NCBI RefSeq assembly: GCF_001006785.1 | Contig: NZ_CDHO01000002.1 | Location: forward strand, 372,001 to 436,000 | From: Hyphomicrobium_B sp001006785 | GTDB taxonomy: Bacteria > Pseudomonadota > Alphaproteobacteria > Rhizobiales > Hyphomicrobiaceae | Direction: 5' to 3' | DNA length: 64,000 nucleotides | Shown here: piece by piece, positions 34,371 through 43,774 of the stretch | Layout of the letters: the number at the start of each line of letters is the position of its first letter | Numbering within the stretch: the stretch's first letter is position 1 | The notes under the pieces: generated by a model | What the model was told of the DNA's origin: nothing | The model's database searches: none | What the model saw: only the letters and a program-made list of their open reading frames with translations | Made by a program: the position numbers and the translations under genes

Positions 34371-35129
34371 GTGGCGCCAGCAGCTAAGCTCTCCGATGAT
34401 CAGACGCGTGCTCTCGCGCCGCCGCGGCATGTCGCGATCATCATGGACGGCAACGGGCGCTGGGCGAAGGAGCGGGGGCTTCCGCGCACGCTCGGCCATC
34501 GCCAGGGTGTCGAGGCCGTCCGGCGTGCCGTGCGCACGGCGATCGAACTCAACATCACGTATCTGACGATCTTCAGCTTTTCGTCGGAAAACTGGAAGCG
34601 CCCGGCCGATGAGGTCGACGACCTGATGGGGCTGATGAAACGCTTCATCCGGCGCGACCTCGTGGAACTGCACGAGGCCGGCGTCTGCATCCGCGTCATC
34701 GGCCAGAGGCAGCATGTCGACAGCGAATTGACGAAGCTGATCGACGATGCCGTCGCGCTGACGAAGGGCAATGATCGCCTGACCCTCGTGATCGCGTTTA
34801 ACTACGGTTCGCGGAGCGAGATCGCGGGCGCCGCGCGCAAGCTCGCCGCCGAGGTCGCCGCAGGTACGCTCGATCCGTCGGCCATTACGGTTGAACGCAT
34901 GGCCAATGCGCTCGACACGTCCGGCATTCCCGATCCCGATCTTCTGATCCGGACGTCCGGCGAAATGCGGCTGTCGAATTTTCTGCTGTGGCAGACGGCC
35001 TATTCCGAGTTCGTTTTTCTCGACTGCTATTGGCCCGATTTCGACAAGGCCGCGTTCGAGGGCGCGATCCACGAATTCTGGTCCCGCGAGCGCCGCTTTG
35101 GCGGCTTGACGCAACGCTCGACCGCGTGA
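34371..35129 (+). CDS. uppS: Undecaprenyl diphosphate synthase
   Basis: A 252-residue cis-prenyltransferase that builds the C55 carrier lipid for peptidoglycan and surface polysaccharides. The catalytic Asp is in HVAIIMDGNGRWAKERGLPR; other motifs are TIFSFSSENWKRPADEVDDL, DLLIRTSGEMRLSNFLLWQ and FVFLDCYWPDF. I chose GTG 34371 (GAGG about 10 nt upstream) because it gives the usual length; GTG 34332 would add 13 residues. cdsA follows by 9 nt. Confidence 0.94.
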   Translation: MAPAAKLSDDQTRALAPPRHVAIIMDGNGRWAKERGLPRTLGHRQGVEAVRRAVRTAIELNITYLTIFSFSSENWKRPADEVDDLMGLMKRFIRRDLVELHEAGVCIRVIGQRQHVDSELTKLIDDAVALTKGNDRLTLVIAFNYGSRSEIAGAARKLAAEVAAGTLDPSAITVERMANALDTSGIPDPDLLIRTSGEMRLSNFLLWQTAYSEFVFLDCYWPDFDKAAFEGAIHEFWSRERRFGGLTQRSTA

Positions 35130-35138
35130 GGCTTTCCA

Positions 35139-36014
35139 ATGGCCGCCGGCAAGCCTGACGACAACTCGCGCTCGCTTCTGGACAGAGTCGCCTCTCTGCC
35201 GCCGGAGCTTTCGAAACGCATCGTCTCCGGGATTGTCATCGGCGCCATAGCGCTCGTGATGACGTATTGGAGCCCGTCGCTCTTCACGATCCTGATGCTC
35301 GTCATCGCAGCCGCGATGAGCTGGGAATGGGGCCGGATGGTGCGCGGAGCGACGCTGACCGACCCGGCGATGATCGTGCACGTTTTTGCGGTGCTTCTCG
35401 CGGTTCTGCTGAGCGCATCCGACATGGCGGGTCTCGCCATCGCATCGACCGTTATCGGAGCAATCGCGGTGGGCGCATTGACGTTCGGCGTCGGCAATGC
35501 GCAGCTCTCCGGCGCGGGCGTTCTCTATACCGGCTTGCCCGTCGTCGCGCTGGGCTGGATCAGAGGCGACGAGCCGCTCGGATTTTCCGCGACGCTGTTC
35601 GTGCTCCTGAGCGTGATCGTGACGGATATCGGCGCCTATGCGAGCGGCCGGACCATCGGCGGGCCGAAGCTTTGGCCTTCGGTATCGCCCAACAAAACGT
35701 GGTCGGGCCTCATTGGCGGCGTGCTTGCGGCCTCGCTCGCGGGCGGGCTATTTGCGTGGGTGTCCGGCACGGGATCGGCGTCATGGCTCGCGAGCCTTGG
35801 GCTCGTTCTCGGGCTCGTCGCACAGGGCGGTGATTTGGCGGAATCGGCTTTGAAACGCCATTTTGGCGTGAAAGACAGCAGCAATCTGATTCCTGGCCAC
35901 GGCGGTGTCATGGACCGCATGGATGGTATCGTCACTGCCAGCGTCATTGCTGCCATCGTCGCATTCGCGATCGATGCCTATGCGCCCGCGCGGGCCCTTC
36001 TTTATGGATCGTGA
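35139..36014 (+). CDS. cdsA: Phosphatidate cytidylyltransferase
   Basis: A 291-residue inner-membrane enzyme that makes CDP-diacylglycerol from phosphatidate and CTP. About seven or eight membrane segments. The family signature near the C-terminus is present: SPNKTWSGLIGGVLAA, then KRHFGVKDSSNLIPGHGG and VMDRMDG with the conserved Asp residues. A soluble N-terminal tail of about 25 residues precedes the first membrane segment. Its stop shares one base with the dxr start (TGATG). Confidence 0.94.
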   Translation: MAAGKPDDNSRSLLDRVASLPPELSKRIVSGIVIGAIALVMTYWSPSLFTILMLVIAAAMSWEWGRMVRGATLTDPAMIVHVFAVLLAVLLSASDMAGLAIASTVIGAIAVGALTFGVGNAQLSGAGVLYTGLPVVALGWIRGDEPLGFSATLFVLLSVIVTDIGAYASGRTIGGPKLWPSVSPNKTWSGLIGGVLAASLAGGLFAWVSGTGSASWLASLGLVLGLVAQGGDLAESALKRHFGVKDSSNLIPGHGGVMDRMDGIVTASVIAAIVAFAIDAYAPARALLYGS

Positions 36015-37264
36015 TGCACATGGCAGTAACGGCAAGCGTTCCGAACAGAGATATGAAAGCGGCGGCGCCGGTGGAATTCGAGTGGCCGCACGCATCGCGG
36101 CCCTGCCGCCTGACGGTCCTCGGCGCGACCGGTTCGGTCGGCACCAGCACGCTCGATCTCGTCGCCCGTGCGCCCGAGCGCTTTGAAGTCGTCGCGCTGA
36201 CGGCGCAGTCGAACGCGGCGGCGTTGGCGGCTCTCGCGCGCCAGCATCGCGCCAAGCTCGCGGTCATCGGTGACGAGAAATGCCTGCCTCAGCTTCGTGA
36301 CGCACTGGCGGGAACTGGCATCCGCACGGCTGGCGGCGCCGACGCGCTTGTCGAAGCCGCACTGATGCCGGCCGATTGCGTCATGGCAGCGATTGTCGGC
36401 GCGGCAGGCTTGCGCCCGACGTTCGCAGCGGCCTCCTGCGGAAAACGCGTCGCGCTTGCCAACAAGGAATGTCTCGTCTCGGCAGGGCACGTCTTCACCG
36501 CCGAGATCAAACGCAGCGGCGCCGAGCTTCTCCCCGTCGACAGCGAACATTCCGCCGCCTTCCAGGCGTTGACCGGCGCAGAGCCCGGATCGATCGAAAA
36601 GATCGTGCTGACCGCGTCAGGCGGCCCCTTCCGCACGTGGACGCGTGAAGCTCTGGAAAACGCGACGCCGGAGCAGGCACTCAAGCATCCGAACTGGTCG
36701 ATGGGCGCCAAGATCACGATCGACAGCGCCACCCTCATGAACAAGGGCCTCGAGCTGATCGAGGCGTTTCATCTCTTTCCGGTGCCCGTCGATGCGCTCG
36801 ATTGCGTCGTGCATCCGCAGTCGGTCATCCATTGCCTCGTCAGCTATGTCGACGGATCGGTGCTGGCGCAGCTGGCGGCGCCGGACATGCGCACGCCCAT
36901 CGCCGTGGCGCTGGCATGGCCCGGACGAATGTCCGCGCCGACCGAGCGCCTGGACCTCGCGCGGCTTGGTTCGCTGACGTTCGAAGCCCCCGACGAGACG
37001 CGCTTTCCGGCGCTTCGGGTGGCGCGCGCTGCGCTCCGGCGCGGCGACACCGCGCCCGCAGTTCTCAACGCCGCGAACGAAATCGGCGTCCAGGCATTTC
37101 TCAATCGGAGAATCAAATTCCTGGAGATCGCGAAGCTCGTCGAAGAGACGCTGGATGCGGCCGAACGGCAGGGCGCCATTTCGGCGGCGCAGTGTCTCGA
37201 TGATATTCTTTCAATCGATGAACGGGCGCGCCGACTGGCAGAAGACGCCCTCAATCGCTATTAA
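36014..37264 (+). CDS. dxr: 1-deoxy-D-xylulose-5-phosphate reductoisomerase
   Basis: A 416-residue enzyme, the first committed step of the MEP isoprenoid pathway, NADPH- and metal-dependent. Motifs: LTVLGATGSVGTSTLDLVAR (NADPH loop), KRVALANKECLVSAG, LLPVDSEHSAAFQAL (metal-binding Asp/Glu region) and KHPNWSMGAKITIDSATLMN. The N-terminus is 20-25 residues longer than in E. coli; ATG 36014 and ATG 36020 are both possible starts. It supplies precursor for the neighbouring uppS. Confidence 0.95.
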   Translation: MHMAVTASVPNRDMKAAAPVEFEWPHASRPCRLTVLGATGSVGTSTLDLVARAPERFEVVALTAQSNAAALAALARQHRAKLAVIGDEKCLPQLRDALAGTGIRTAGGADALVEAALMPADCVMAAIVGAAGLRPTFAAASCGKRVALANKECLVSAGHVFTAEIKRSGAELLPVDSEHSAAFQALTGAEPGSIEKIVLTASGGPFRTWTREALENATPEQALKHPNWSMGAKITIDSATLMNKGLELIEAFHLFPVPVDALDCVVHPQSVIHCLVSYVDGSVLAQLAAPDMRTPIAVALAWPGRMSAPTERLDLARLGSLTFEAPDETRFPALRVARAALRRGDTAPAVLNAANEIGVQAFLNRRIKFLEIAKLVEETLDAAERQGAISAAQCLDDILSIDERARRLAEDALNRY

Positions 37265-37332
37265 ACACGTAAAGTTGGCTGACTGCGCGCCGCGATTCGA
37301 TTCCTGCGGCACCCCTGAAGGATTGGGACTCA

Positions 37333-38484
37333 ATGGACTTCCTGGCGACTCTGGCCACGTCGATTTGGCAGTACGGCATCATGTTCCTGCTCGTGCTGAC
37401 GCTGGTCGTGTTCATTCACGAGCTTGGCCATTTCCTTGTGGCGCGCTGGTGCGGCGTGACGGTCAAAGCCTTTTCGATCGGCTTTGGCCCTGAAATCTAT
37501 GGCTTTTACGACAAGCACGGCACGCGCTGGCGGTTCGCCTGGATTCCGCTCGGCGGCTACGTCAAGTTCATCGACGACGACAACGCGTCCTCGCAGGGTT
37601 CGTCCGTCGCGACCAAGGGTCTGACCGCGTCCGAGCGCGCCGGCGCCTTCCATTCCAAGCCCGTTTCCTCGCGCGCGGCGGTCGTCGCCGCCGGCCCGAT
37701 CGCGAATTTCCTCTTGGCGACAGTGCTGTATGCGGCGTTGAACATGACAGTCGGTGTCCGCGTCCTGCCCGCTCTCGTCGACGGTGTTGTGCCCAATTCG
37801 CCCGCAGCCCAGGCCGGATTCCAGCCCGGCGACCAGGTCGTCGCGATCAACAACACAGCGATTGAGAAATTCGAGGATCTGCAGCGCATTGTCGGTTCGA
37901 GCGCGGGCGAGCCGCTGGCGTTCACGATCGAGCGCAACGGCGAAAAGCTGACGCTCAACGCGACGCCGAATGTGGACGAGCAGCGTGACGCATTTGGCCG
38001 CACCTTCCGCCGCGGACTGATCGGCATCCAGCGCACGATGTCGGCCGACAAGGTGCGGACCGTCGACGTCGGCATTCCGCAGGCGATTTTGCTCGGAGTG
38101 GGTGAAACCTACAGCAACATCAGCCAGACGATCGCCGGCCTTTGGGACATCGTCACGCGCCGACAGTCGGCCGAGCAAATGGGCGGCCCCATCATGATGG
38201 CGGAAGTGACGGCGAAGGTCGCGGAACTCGGATGGGAGCCCATGCTCCGCTGGATCGCGTTCATTTCGGCGAACATCGGCTTCCTGAACCTGCTGCCGAT
38301 TCCCGTCCTCGATGGCGGCCATCTTTTGTTCTACGGCTACGAAGCCGTGCGCCGAAAACCGGCGAGCGAACGCATGCAGCAAATGGGATTCCAGGTCGGC
38401 CTAGCCGTGCTGATGATGTTGGTCGTTTTCGTCAATTTCAACGACATTATGAACGTTTGGCGGCGCATCACCGGGACGGGCTGA
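37333..38484 (+). CDS. rseP: Site-2 protease RseP
   Basis: A 383-residue inner-membrane zinc metalloprotease for regulated intramembrane proteolysis. The zinc motif HELGH is at residues 29-33 in the first membrane segment; a single PDZ domain follows (VVPNSPAAQAGFQPGDQVVA, about 155-175), and the last zinc Asp is in LNLLPIPVLDGGHLLFYGYE. E. coli RseP has two PDZ domains, whereas one is usual in alphaproteobacteria. It lies upstream of bamA, as in most proteobacteria. Confidence 0.95.
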   Translation: MDFLATLATSIWQYGIMFLLVLTLVVFIHELGHFLVARWCGVTVKAFSIGFGPEIYGFYDKHGTRWRFAWIPLGGYVKFIDDDNASSQGSSVATKGLTASERAGAFHSKPVSSRAAVVAAGPIANFLLATVLYAALNMTVGVRVLPALVDGVVPNSPAAQAGFQPGDQVVAINNTAIEKFEDLQRIVGSSAGEPLAFTIERNGEKLTLNATPNVDEQRDAFGRTFRRGLIGIQRTMSADKVRTVDVGIPQAILLGVGETYSNISQTIAGLWDIVTRRQSAEQMGGPIMMAEVTAKVAELGWEPMLRWIAFISANIGFLNLLPIPVLDGGHLLFYGYEAVRRKPASERMQQMGFQVGLAVLMMLVVFVNFNDIMNVWRRITGTG

Positions 38485-38762
38485 AGCCAAGCGGAATCAT
38501 CCGGGAGTGACGTAAACTTACAACTTTGCGGGTCCCTTCTGAATCGTTAAAAGCGTTATGGTCCGCAGCAGGTTACGACTTCGAATCGGGGGGTCCGAAA
38601 AGAAGGTCGAGCGTTGCTGCGGGAAAACGATCGAGTATCGAGTCGATAACAACACGTCGAAAAACAAGAAGAAAACGCACTAGACGACGCATGAGTGTGA
38701 CGCTGCCGCCGACAGCGCGCATGTGAACCGGGGGTCGGCGGCACACGGGGGCTAATCCGCGT

Positions 38763-41171
38763 ATGCAGAGAATTCAGGTCATTATGGCGGGCTTGCGCCT
38801 CTTTTTGGCGCTTGCATTTATCTCGCCAGTGATCGCGATGGGAGACGCCACCTGGGGGTCGGGTGCAGCGTTTGCTCAGGGCGTCATTCGCAATATCGAG
38901 GTCGTCGGTAGTCGGCGTGTCGAGCCCGAAACCGTGCGCTCGTACCTGCAATTCAACGTCGGTGACGGCTATAGCGCCGCCAAGGTCGACGCTTCGATCA
39001 AGGCGCTGTTCGCGACCGGCTTGTTCGCCGACGTTTCGATTCAGCCCAAGGGTTCGACGATCGTCGTGTCGGTCAAGGAAAACCCGATCATCAATCAGGT
39101 TGCCTTCGAAGGGAACAGCGAGGTCGATACCGCGACGCTGGCCGGCGAAGTGCAGCTCAAGGCCCGTTCCGTTTTCACGCGCGCCAAGGCTCAGGCCGAC
39201 GTGCAGCGCATCCTCGACGTCTACCGCCGCCAGGGTCTCTTTGCAGCGAGCGTCGAGCCGAAGCTCATTCAACTCGAAGAAAGCCGCGTGAATCTCGTGT
39301 TCGAGATCACGGAAGGCGGCGCGACGAAGGTCAAAGGCATCAACTTCGTCGGTAACCACGCATTCAGCGACAGCCAGCTGCGCGACGTCATCTCGACGAC
39401 TCAGGTTGGCTGGTTCGACTTCCTCAAGGGCACGTCGATCTATGATCCCGATCGTATGAACCTCGACCGGGAACTGATCCGCCAGTACTACCTCAAGAAC
39501 GGCTACGCCGACGCCTCCGTGACGGCCGCGAACGCTGAAATCGATCCGGACGGCACCGGCTTCCTCATCACCTTCGCCGTGGATGAAGGCCCGCTCTACA
39601 ATTTCGGCGCCATCAACATCGAGAGCTCGCTTCCCGATGTGCGCCCGGACGATTATCGCAGCCAGTTGCTGACGAATTCGGGCGAAGTCTATGACGCCTC
39701 CGAAATCGACAAGACGAGTGAAAAGCTGACGCTCGCCGTCGCCGACGCTGGGTACGCGTTCGCTCGCGTCCGCCCGCGCGCCACGCCGGATGTCGCCAAT
39801 CACACGATCTCGATCTCGTACATCATCGACGAAGGTCCGCGCATTTACATCGAGCGCATCAACGTCATCGGCAACACGCGCACCAAGGACTTCGTGATCC
39901 GTCGCGAATTCCGTTTGGCTGAAGGCGATGCGTTCAACTCGCTGATGGTCGATCGCGCTAAAAAGCGCCTGAAGGCTCTCGGCATCTTCAAGGACGTCGA
40001 CATCAAGCGCCGTCCGGGCTCCGCGCCTGACCGCGTCGTTCTCGACGTCATGGTCCAGGAACAGTCGACGGGTGAACTCTCGTTCGGTGCCGGTTACTCT
40101 ACCAGTGAAGGCGTCATCGGCGACGTGTCGATCACGGAACGCAACCTGTTCGGCAACGGCCAGTATCTGCGCCTCGGTCTCGCAGGCTCCTTCGAGCGTA
40201 TGCAGGTCGACCTATCGTTCACCGAACCGCGCTTCCTCGACCGCAACCTGTCGGCCGGTTTCGACCTCTTCTATAAACAGCTCAACTATCAGGACACGTC
40301 GGGCTTCGATCAGCGCAAGGCAGGTGGTCAGGTTCGTCTCGGCTTCCCGATCGCCGAGAACCTGTGGATGCAGACGAGCTACGGCCTGTCGCGTGACGAG
40401 ATCTTCGACGTTTCGAACAATGCTTCTATCGCGATTAAGGAAGCTTGCGGAGCTACCAATCTATTAGACAATACCACTCCGGGTTGCCGCGACTCCGGTT
40501 ACTGGACATCGCTCGTCGGCACGACGATCACCTACGATAAGCGCAACAATGCGCAGAACCCGACCAGCGGTTACTTCCTGCAGGCAGGAACCGACTTCGC
40601 CGGTCTTGGTGGCGATGCTCAGTACTGGCGCGTCAACGCCGAAGCGCGGGCCTACTACCCGATCACAGAGAAGATTACCTTCGTTGGCCGCGCCATCGGT
40701 GGCACGATCCAGGGTTGGGGCGGTGAAGACGTTCGATTGCTCGACGCATTCTTCAAGGGCGGCGAGACGGTCCGCGGCTTCGATCGCGCCGGTTACGGTC
40801 CGCGAGACTTGAGTTCGGCCAACCACGACGCGCTCGGCGGCCAGACGTACTGGGCGACGACGGCCGAGATCCGCTTCCCGCTCCCGTTCGTTCCGGACGA
40901 TCTCGGCCTGAGCGGCGCAGTCTTCGCGGATGCTGGTTCTCTGTTCGGTGCAACTGGCGGTGTTGAAAGTGCACTCAATGCTCCTGGTTGCATGGAAAAT
41001 GGAAAGCCTTGCCAACTCGCTGACAGCGACTCGATCCGTTCGTCGGTCGGCGCCAGCTTGATGTGGAACTCGCCGGTCGGTCCGATCCGCATGGACTTCG
41101 CGAAAGTCCTGACGAAAGAGAAGTACGACCAGACGCAGTTCTTCCGCTTCGGCGCGTCGAGCCGCTTCTAG
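38763..41171 (+). CDS. bamA: Outer membrane protein assembly factor BamA
   Basis: An 802-residue outer-membrane protein that inserts beta-barrels. Signal peptide to about residue 39 (ends AAFAQG), then five POTRA domains (about 40-440, e.g. IRNIEVVGSRRVEPETVRSY) and a 16-strand Omp85 barrel ending FRFGASSRF with the terminal Phe. The barrel keeps the conserved VRGFDRAGYGPR motif of loop 6. ATG 38763 has a distant GGGGGC; ATG 38784 would shorten the signal. The 278-nt interval upstream (38485-38762) holds no gene and probably its own promoter. Confidence 0.96.
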   Translation: MQRIQVIMAGLRLFLALAFISPVIAMGDATWGSGAAFAQGVIRNIEVVGSRRVEPETVRSYLQFNVGDGYSAAKVDASIKALFATGLFADVSIQPKGSTIVVSVKENPIINQVAFEGNSEVDTATLAGEVQLKARSVFTRAKAQADVQRILDVYRRQGLFAASVEPKLIQLEESRVNLVFEITEGGATKVKGINFVGNHAFSDSQLRDVISTTQVGWFDFLKGTSIYDPDRMNLDRELIRQYYLKNGYADASVTAANAEIDPDGTGFLITFAVDEGPLYNFGAINIESSLPDVRPDDYRSQLLTNSGEVYDASEIDKTSEKLTLAVADAGYAFARVRPRATPDVANHTISISYIIDEGPRIYIERINVIGNTRTKDFVIRREFRLAEGDAFNSLMVDRAKKRLKALGIFKDVDIKRRPGSAPDRVVLDVMVQEQSTGELSFGAGYSTSEGVIGDVSITERNLFGNGQYLRLGLAGSFERMQVDLSFTEPRFLDRNLSAGFDLFYKQLNYQDTSGFDQRKAGGQVRLGFPIAENLWMQTSYGLSRDEIFDVSNNASIAIKEACGATNLLDNTTPGCRDSGYWTSLVGTTITYDKRNNAQNPTSGYFLQAGTDFAGLGGDAQYWRVNAEARAYYPITEKITFVGRAIGGTIQGWGGEDVRLLDAFFKGGETVRGFDRAGYGPRDLSSANHDALGGQTYWATTAEIRFPLPFVPDDLGLSGAVFADAGSLFGATGGVESALNAPGCMENGKPCQLADSDSIRSSVGASLMWNSPVGPIRMDFAKVLTKEKYDQTQFFRFGASSRF

Positions 41172-41177
41172 CGAGCG

Positions 41178-41278
41178 TCCGGGCGGCGGCAAATCGCCCG
41201 GAATTACAGCGCTCAGCCTATACGTAGGCGTCACGCGATTGATTTGACCGCGCCGGGGGCTTGCCAACGCTCCCGGCG
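41178..41278 (+). repeat. Two tandem hairpins between bamA and lpxD
   Basis: TCCGGGCG/CGCCCGGA (41178-41202, perfect 8 bp) lies 7 nt after the bamA stop, and CGCCGGGGG/CTCCCGGCG (41251-41278, 9 bp with one G-U pair) follows. Neither has a T-tract. They probably slow or partly end bamA transcription before lpxD. Confidence 0.5.
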
Positions 41279-41344
41279 TCGTTCATTCAACCGCCTTAAT
41301 CACCCAACACAGCGCCGAAGCATCGGCGGGCCGGAGGCGGCAAG

Positions 41345-42406
41345 ATGGAGCATCCCGGATTTTTTGAGCGGGCCGGGCCTTATACTCTATTCGAGGTCGC
41401 TCAAGCCGCGGGGGCCGAAGTGCCCGCAGGTGCCGATCCGGCGATGCCGATCGAGGACGTGCGGCCGCTGGCGGAAGCGAGCCGCGCCCATATCTCCTTC
41501 ATCGACAATAAGAAGTACCTGGCTCAGCTCGATGGCACGCAGGCAGGCGCCTGCCTCGTCGCGCCGCCGCTCGCAGGCCGCATCCCGGCCGGGACGGTCG
41601 GTCTTGTCACCCGCCAGCCCTACCACGGCTTTGCCCGCGCCCTGGCGCTGTTCTATCCGTCTGCGATGCAGCCGATGGTGGCGACGCCCGGAGCCCAGCC
41701 TGTCGACCCCACGGCCCGCATTGAAGACGGCGTCGTGATCGAGCCGGGGGCCGTCATCGGCCGCGAGGCGCAGATCGGCGCCGGAACGCGGATTGCCGCC
41801 GGAGCCGTCGTCGGGGGCCGCGTAACCATCGGCCGGAACTGCTACATCGGCGCGCTCGCAACCGTCACCCATGCCCTCGTTGGTGACCGCGTGATTATCC
41901 ATTCCGGCGTCCGGATCGGCCAGGACGGCTTCGGATTTGCTATGGGTCCGGGTGGCCACCTCAAGGTCCCGCAGATCGGCCGCGTCATCGTTCAGGACGA
42001 CGTGGAAATCGGAGCCAATACAACAATAGATCGCGGTGCGCTGAAGGACACCATGATCGGCGAAGGCACGAAAATTGATAATCTTTGCCAGATCGGGCAC
42101 AACGTCGTGCTCGGCCGGCACTGCGTGATCGTCGCGATGTGCGGCATCTCGGGTTCGACCGAGCTTGGCGACTACGTTGTCATGGGCGGCCAGTCCGGCA
42201 CCGTCGGCCACATCAAGATCGGAACCGGTGCGCAGGTCGGCGGCGCGTCGCATCCGGCACACGACGTTCCGGCCGGAGCGAGATATTTCGGCACCCCGGC
42301 AAAACCGCTGCGCGAGTCGGCGCGCGAGCAGGCGCTCTTGAAGCGTCTGGCCGCACGCGACAGAAGCGGCGCCGACGATGGTTCAAAAGGCTCGGGCGGA
42401 AGCTGA
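41345..42406 (+). CDS. lpxD: UDP-3-O-acylglucosamine N-acyltransferase
   Basis: A 353-residue trimeric left-handed beta-helix acyltransferase, third step of lipid A synthesis. The N-terminal uridine-binding domain (1-100) is followed by hexapeptide repeats (IGREAQIGAGTRIAAGAVVG and on) with the catalytic His in the QIGHNVVLGRHCVI stretch. The tail SARDRSGADDGSKGSGGS-like end is polar and unconserved. fabZ begins 56 nt later. Confidence 0.95.
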   Translation: MEHPGFFERAGPYTLFEVAQAAGAEVPAGADPAMPIEDVRPLAEASRAHISFIDNKKYLAQLDGTQAGACLVAPPLAGRIPAGTVGLVTRQPYHGFARALALFYPSAMQPMVATPGAQPVDPTARIEDGVVIEPGAVIGREAQIGAGTRIAAGAVVGGRVTIGRNCYIGALATVTHALVGDRVIIHSGVRIGQDGFGFAMGPGGHLKVPQIGRVIVQDDVEIGANTTIDRGALKDTMIGEGTKIDNLCQIGHNVVLGRHCVIVAMCGISGSTELGDYVVMGGQSGTVGHIKIGTGAQVGGASHPAHDVPAGARYFGTPAKPLRESAREQALLKRLAARDRSGADDGSKGSGGS

Positions 42407-42462
42407 GCGATAAAAATGCCGCCGGGTACATAATTCCCGCGGTGATATTGGAGTTGATGGTT

Positions 42463-42966
42463 ATGGACGACACGGCCAAGGCAGGCAAAGCGCTCGGAAC
42501 CGCGGATATTGCAACCGTGATGAAGCTGCTGCCGCATCGTTATCCGTTCCTGCTTGTCGATCGCATCTACGACATGGACCGGGACGACAGCTGCGTCGGC
42601 GTCAAGAACGTGACGATCAACGAACCGTTCTTCCAGGGCCATTTCCCGCAATTCCCGGTGATGCCGGGCGTGCTGATCATCGAAGGTTTGGCGCAGACGG
42701 CGGGCGCGTTGTGCGTTTCGAACGTCGGCGAGGATTATCGCGCCGAGCTCGTCTACTTCATGGGCATCGACAACGCCAAATTCCGCAAGCCCGTGCTGCC
42801 GGGCGATCAGCTCCACTATCACGTCAAGAAGGTTCGCAATCGCGGACGCGTCTGGCGCTTCCGCGGCGAAGCGAAAGTGAACGGGCAGGTCGTGGCGGAA
42901 GCCGAGATCAGCGCCATGCTCGCCGACAGCGCCGACGCTCGCGCCTTTGCGAGCAAAAATGGCTGA
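42463..42966 (+). CDS. fabZ: 3-hydroxyacyl-ACP dehydratase FabZ
   Basis: A 167-residue hotdog dehydratase of fatty acid elongation. LLPHRYPFLLVDRI and the catalytic His and Glu in GHFPQFPVMPGVLIIEGLAQ are clear. GGAG at 42450-42453 lies 9 nt before ATG 42463, favouring it over ATG 42457. Its end overlaps lpxA by 8 nt. The setting links supply of 3-hydroxyacyl-ACP to lipid A acyltransferases, as in most proteobacteria. Confidence 0.96.
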   Translation: MDDTAKAGKALGTADIATVMKLLPHRYPFLLVDRIYDMDRDDSCVGVKNVTINEPFFQGHFPQFPVMPGVLIIEGLAQTAGALCVSNVGEDYRAELVYFMGIDNAKFRKPVLPGDQLHYHVKKVRNRGRVWRFRGEAKVNGQVVAEAEISAMLADSADARAFASKNG

Positions 42967-43765
42967 AACGCACGTTCACCCGACCGCTATCGTCGAAGAC
43001 GGCGCGCGGCTCGGCCCCGGCGTGAAGGTCGGTCCCTTCTGCATCGTCGGTCCGAACGCGAGCCTCGGCGAGGGCGTCGAGCTTGTGAGCCACGTCGTCG
43101 TCGCCGGCGCGACGGAGATCGGCGCGCGCACGCGCATCTTTCCGTTCGCCTCGATCGGCCACCAGCCGCAGGATCTCAAATACAAGGGTGAGCCGTGCTC
43201 GCTCACCGTCGGCGCCGATTGCCTGATCCGCGAAGGCGTGACGATGAACCCCGGCACCGAAGGCGGCGGCTCGGTGACGACGGTCGGCGATAAATGCGCC
43301 TTCCTCGCCAACAGCCACGTCGGCCACGATTGCCGCGTCGGCAACGGCGTCATCTTTTCCAACAACGTCATGCTCGCGGGCCATTGCACGGTCGGCGACT
43401 ACGCGATCATCGGCGGCGGCGCGGCCGTGATCCAGTTCGCGCGCGTCGGACATCATGCCTTCGTCGGCGGCATGTCGGGCCTCGAGAACGATCTCATTCC
43501 ATACGGCATGGCGCTCGGCAATCGCGCCTATCTTTCCGGATTGAATATCGTCGGCCTGCAGCGTCGCGGATTTTCGCGCGCCGACATCCACGATCTGCGC
43601 CGCGCCTATCGTTCGCTGTTCGCGGCGGAAGGCACGCTGATCGAGCGCATGGAGGACGTCGCCGAGGAATTCTCCGGCCACGCGTCGGTCGAGGAAATCC
43701 TCGCTTTCATTCGCGAGGGCGGCAAGCGCTCGCTGTGCACGCCGAAAATCGGCACGGAAAGCTGA
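42959..43765 (+). CDS. lpxA: UDP-N-acetylglucosamine acyltransferase
   Basis: A 268-residue left-handed beta-helix enzyme, first step of lipid A synthesis. Hexapeptide repeats run from VHPTAIVEDGARLGPGVKVG; the catalytic His is in the ANSHVGHDCRVGNGVIFSNN stretch. The C-terminal alpha-helical part (NIVGLQRRGFSRADIHDLRR) is typical. ATG 42959 gives MAETHVHPTA; an upstream TTG at 42947 is unlikely. Confidence 0.96.
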   Translation: MAETHVHPTAIVEDGARLGPGVKVGPFCIVGPNASLGEGVELVSHVVVAGATEIGARTRIFPFASIGHQPQDLKYKGEPCSLTVGADCLIREGVTMNPGTEGGGSVTTVGDKCAFLANSHVGHDCRVGNGVIFSNNVMLAGHCTVGDYAIIGGGAAVIQFARVGHHAFVGGMSGLENDLIPYGMALGNRAYLSGLNIVGLQRRGFSRADIHDLRRAYRSLFAAEGTLIERMEDVAEEFSGHASVEEILAFIREGGKRSLCTPKIGTES

Positions 43766-43774
43766 GGTCCGGCC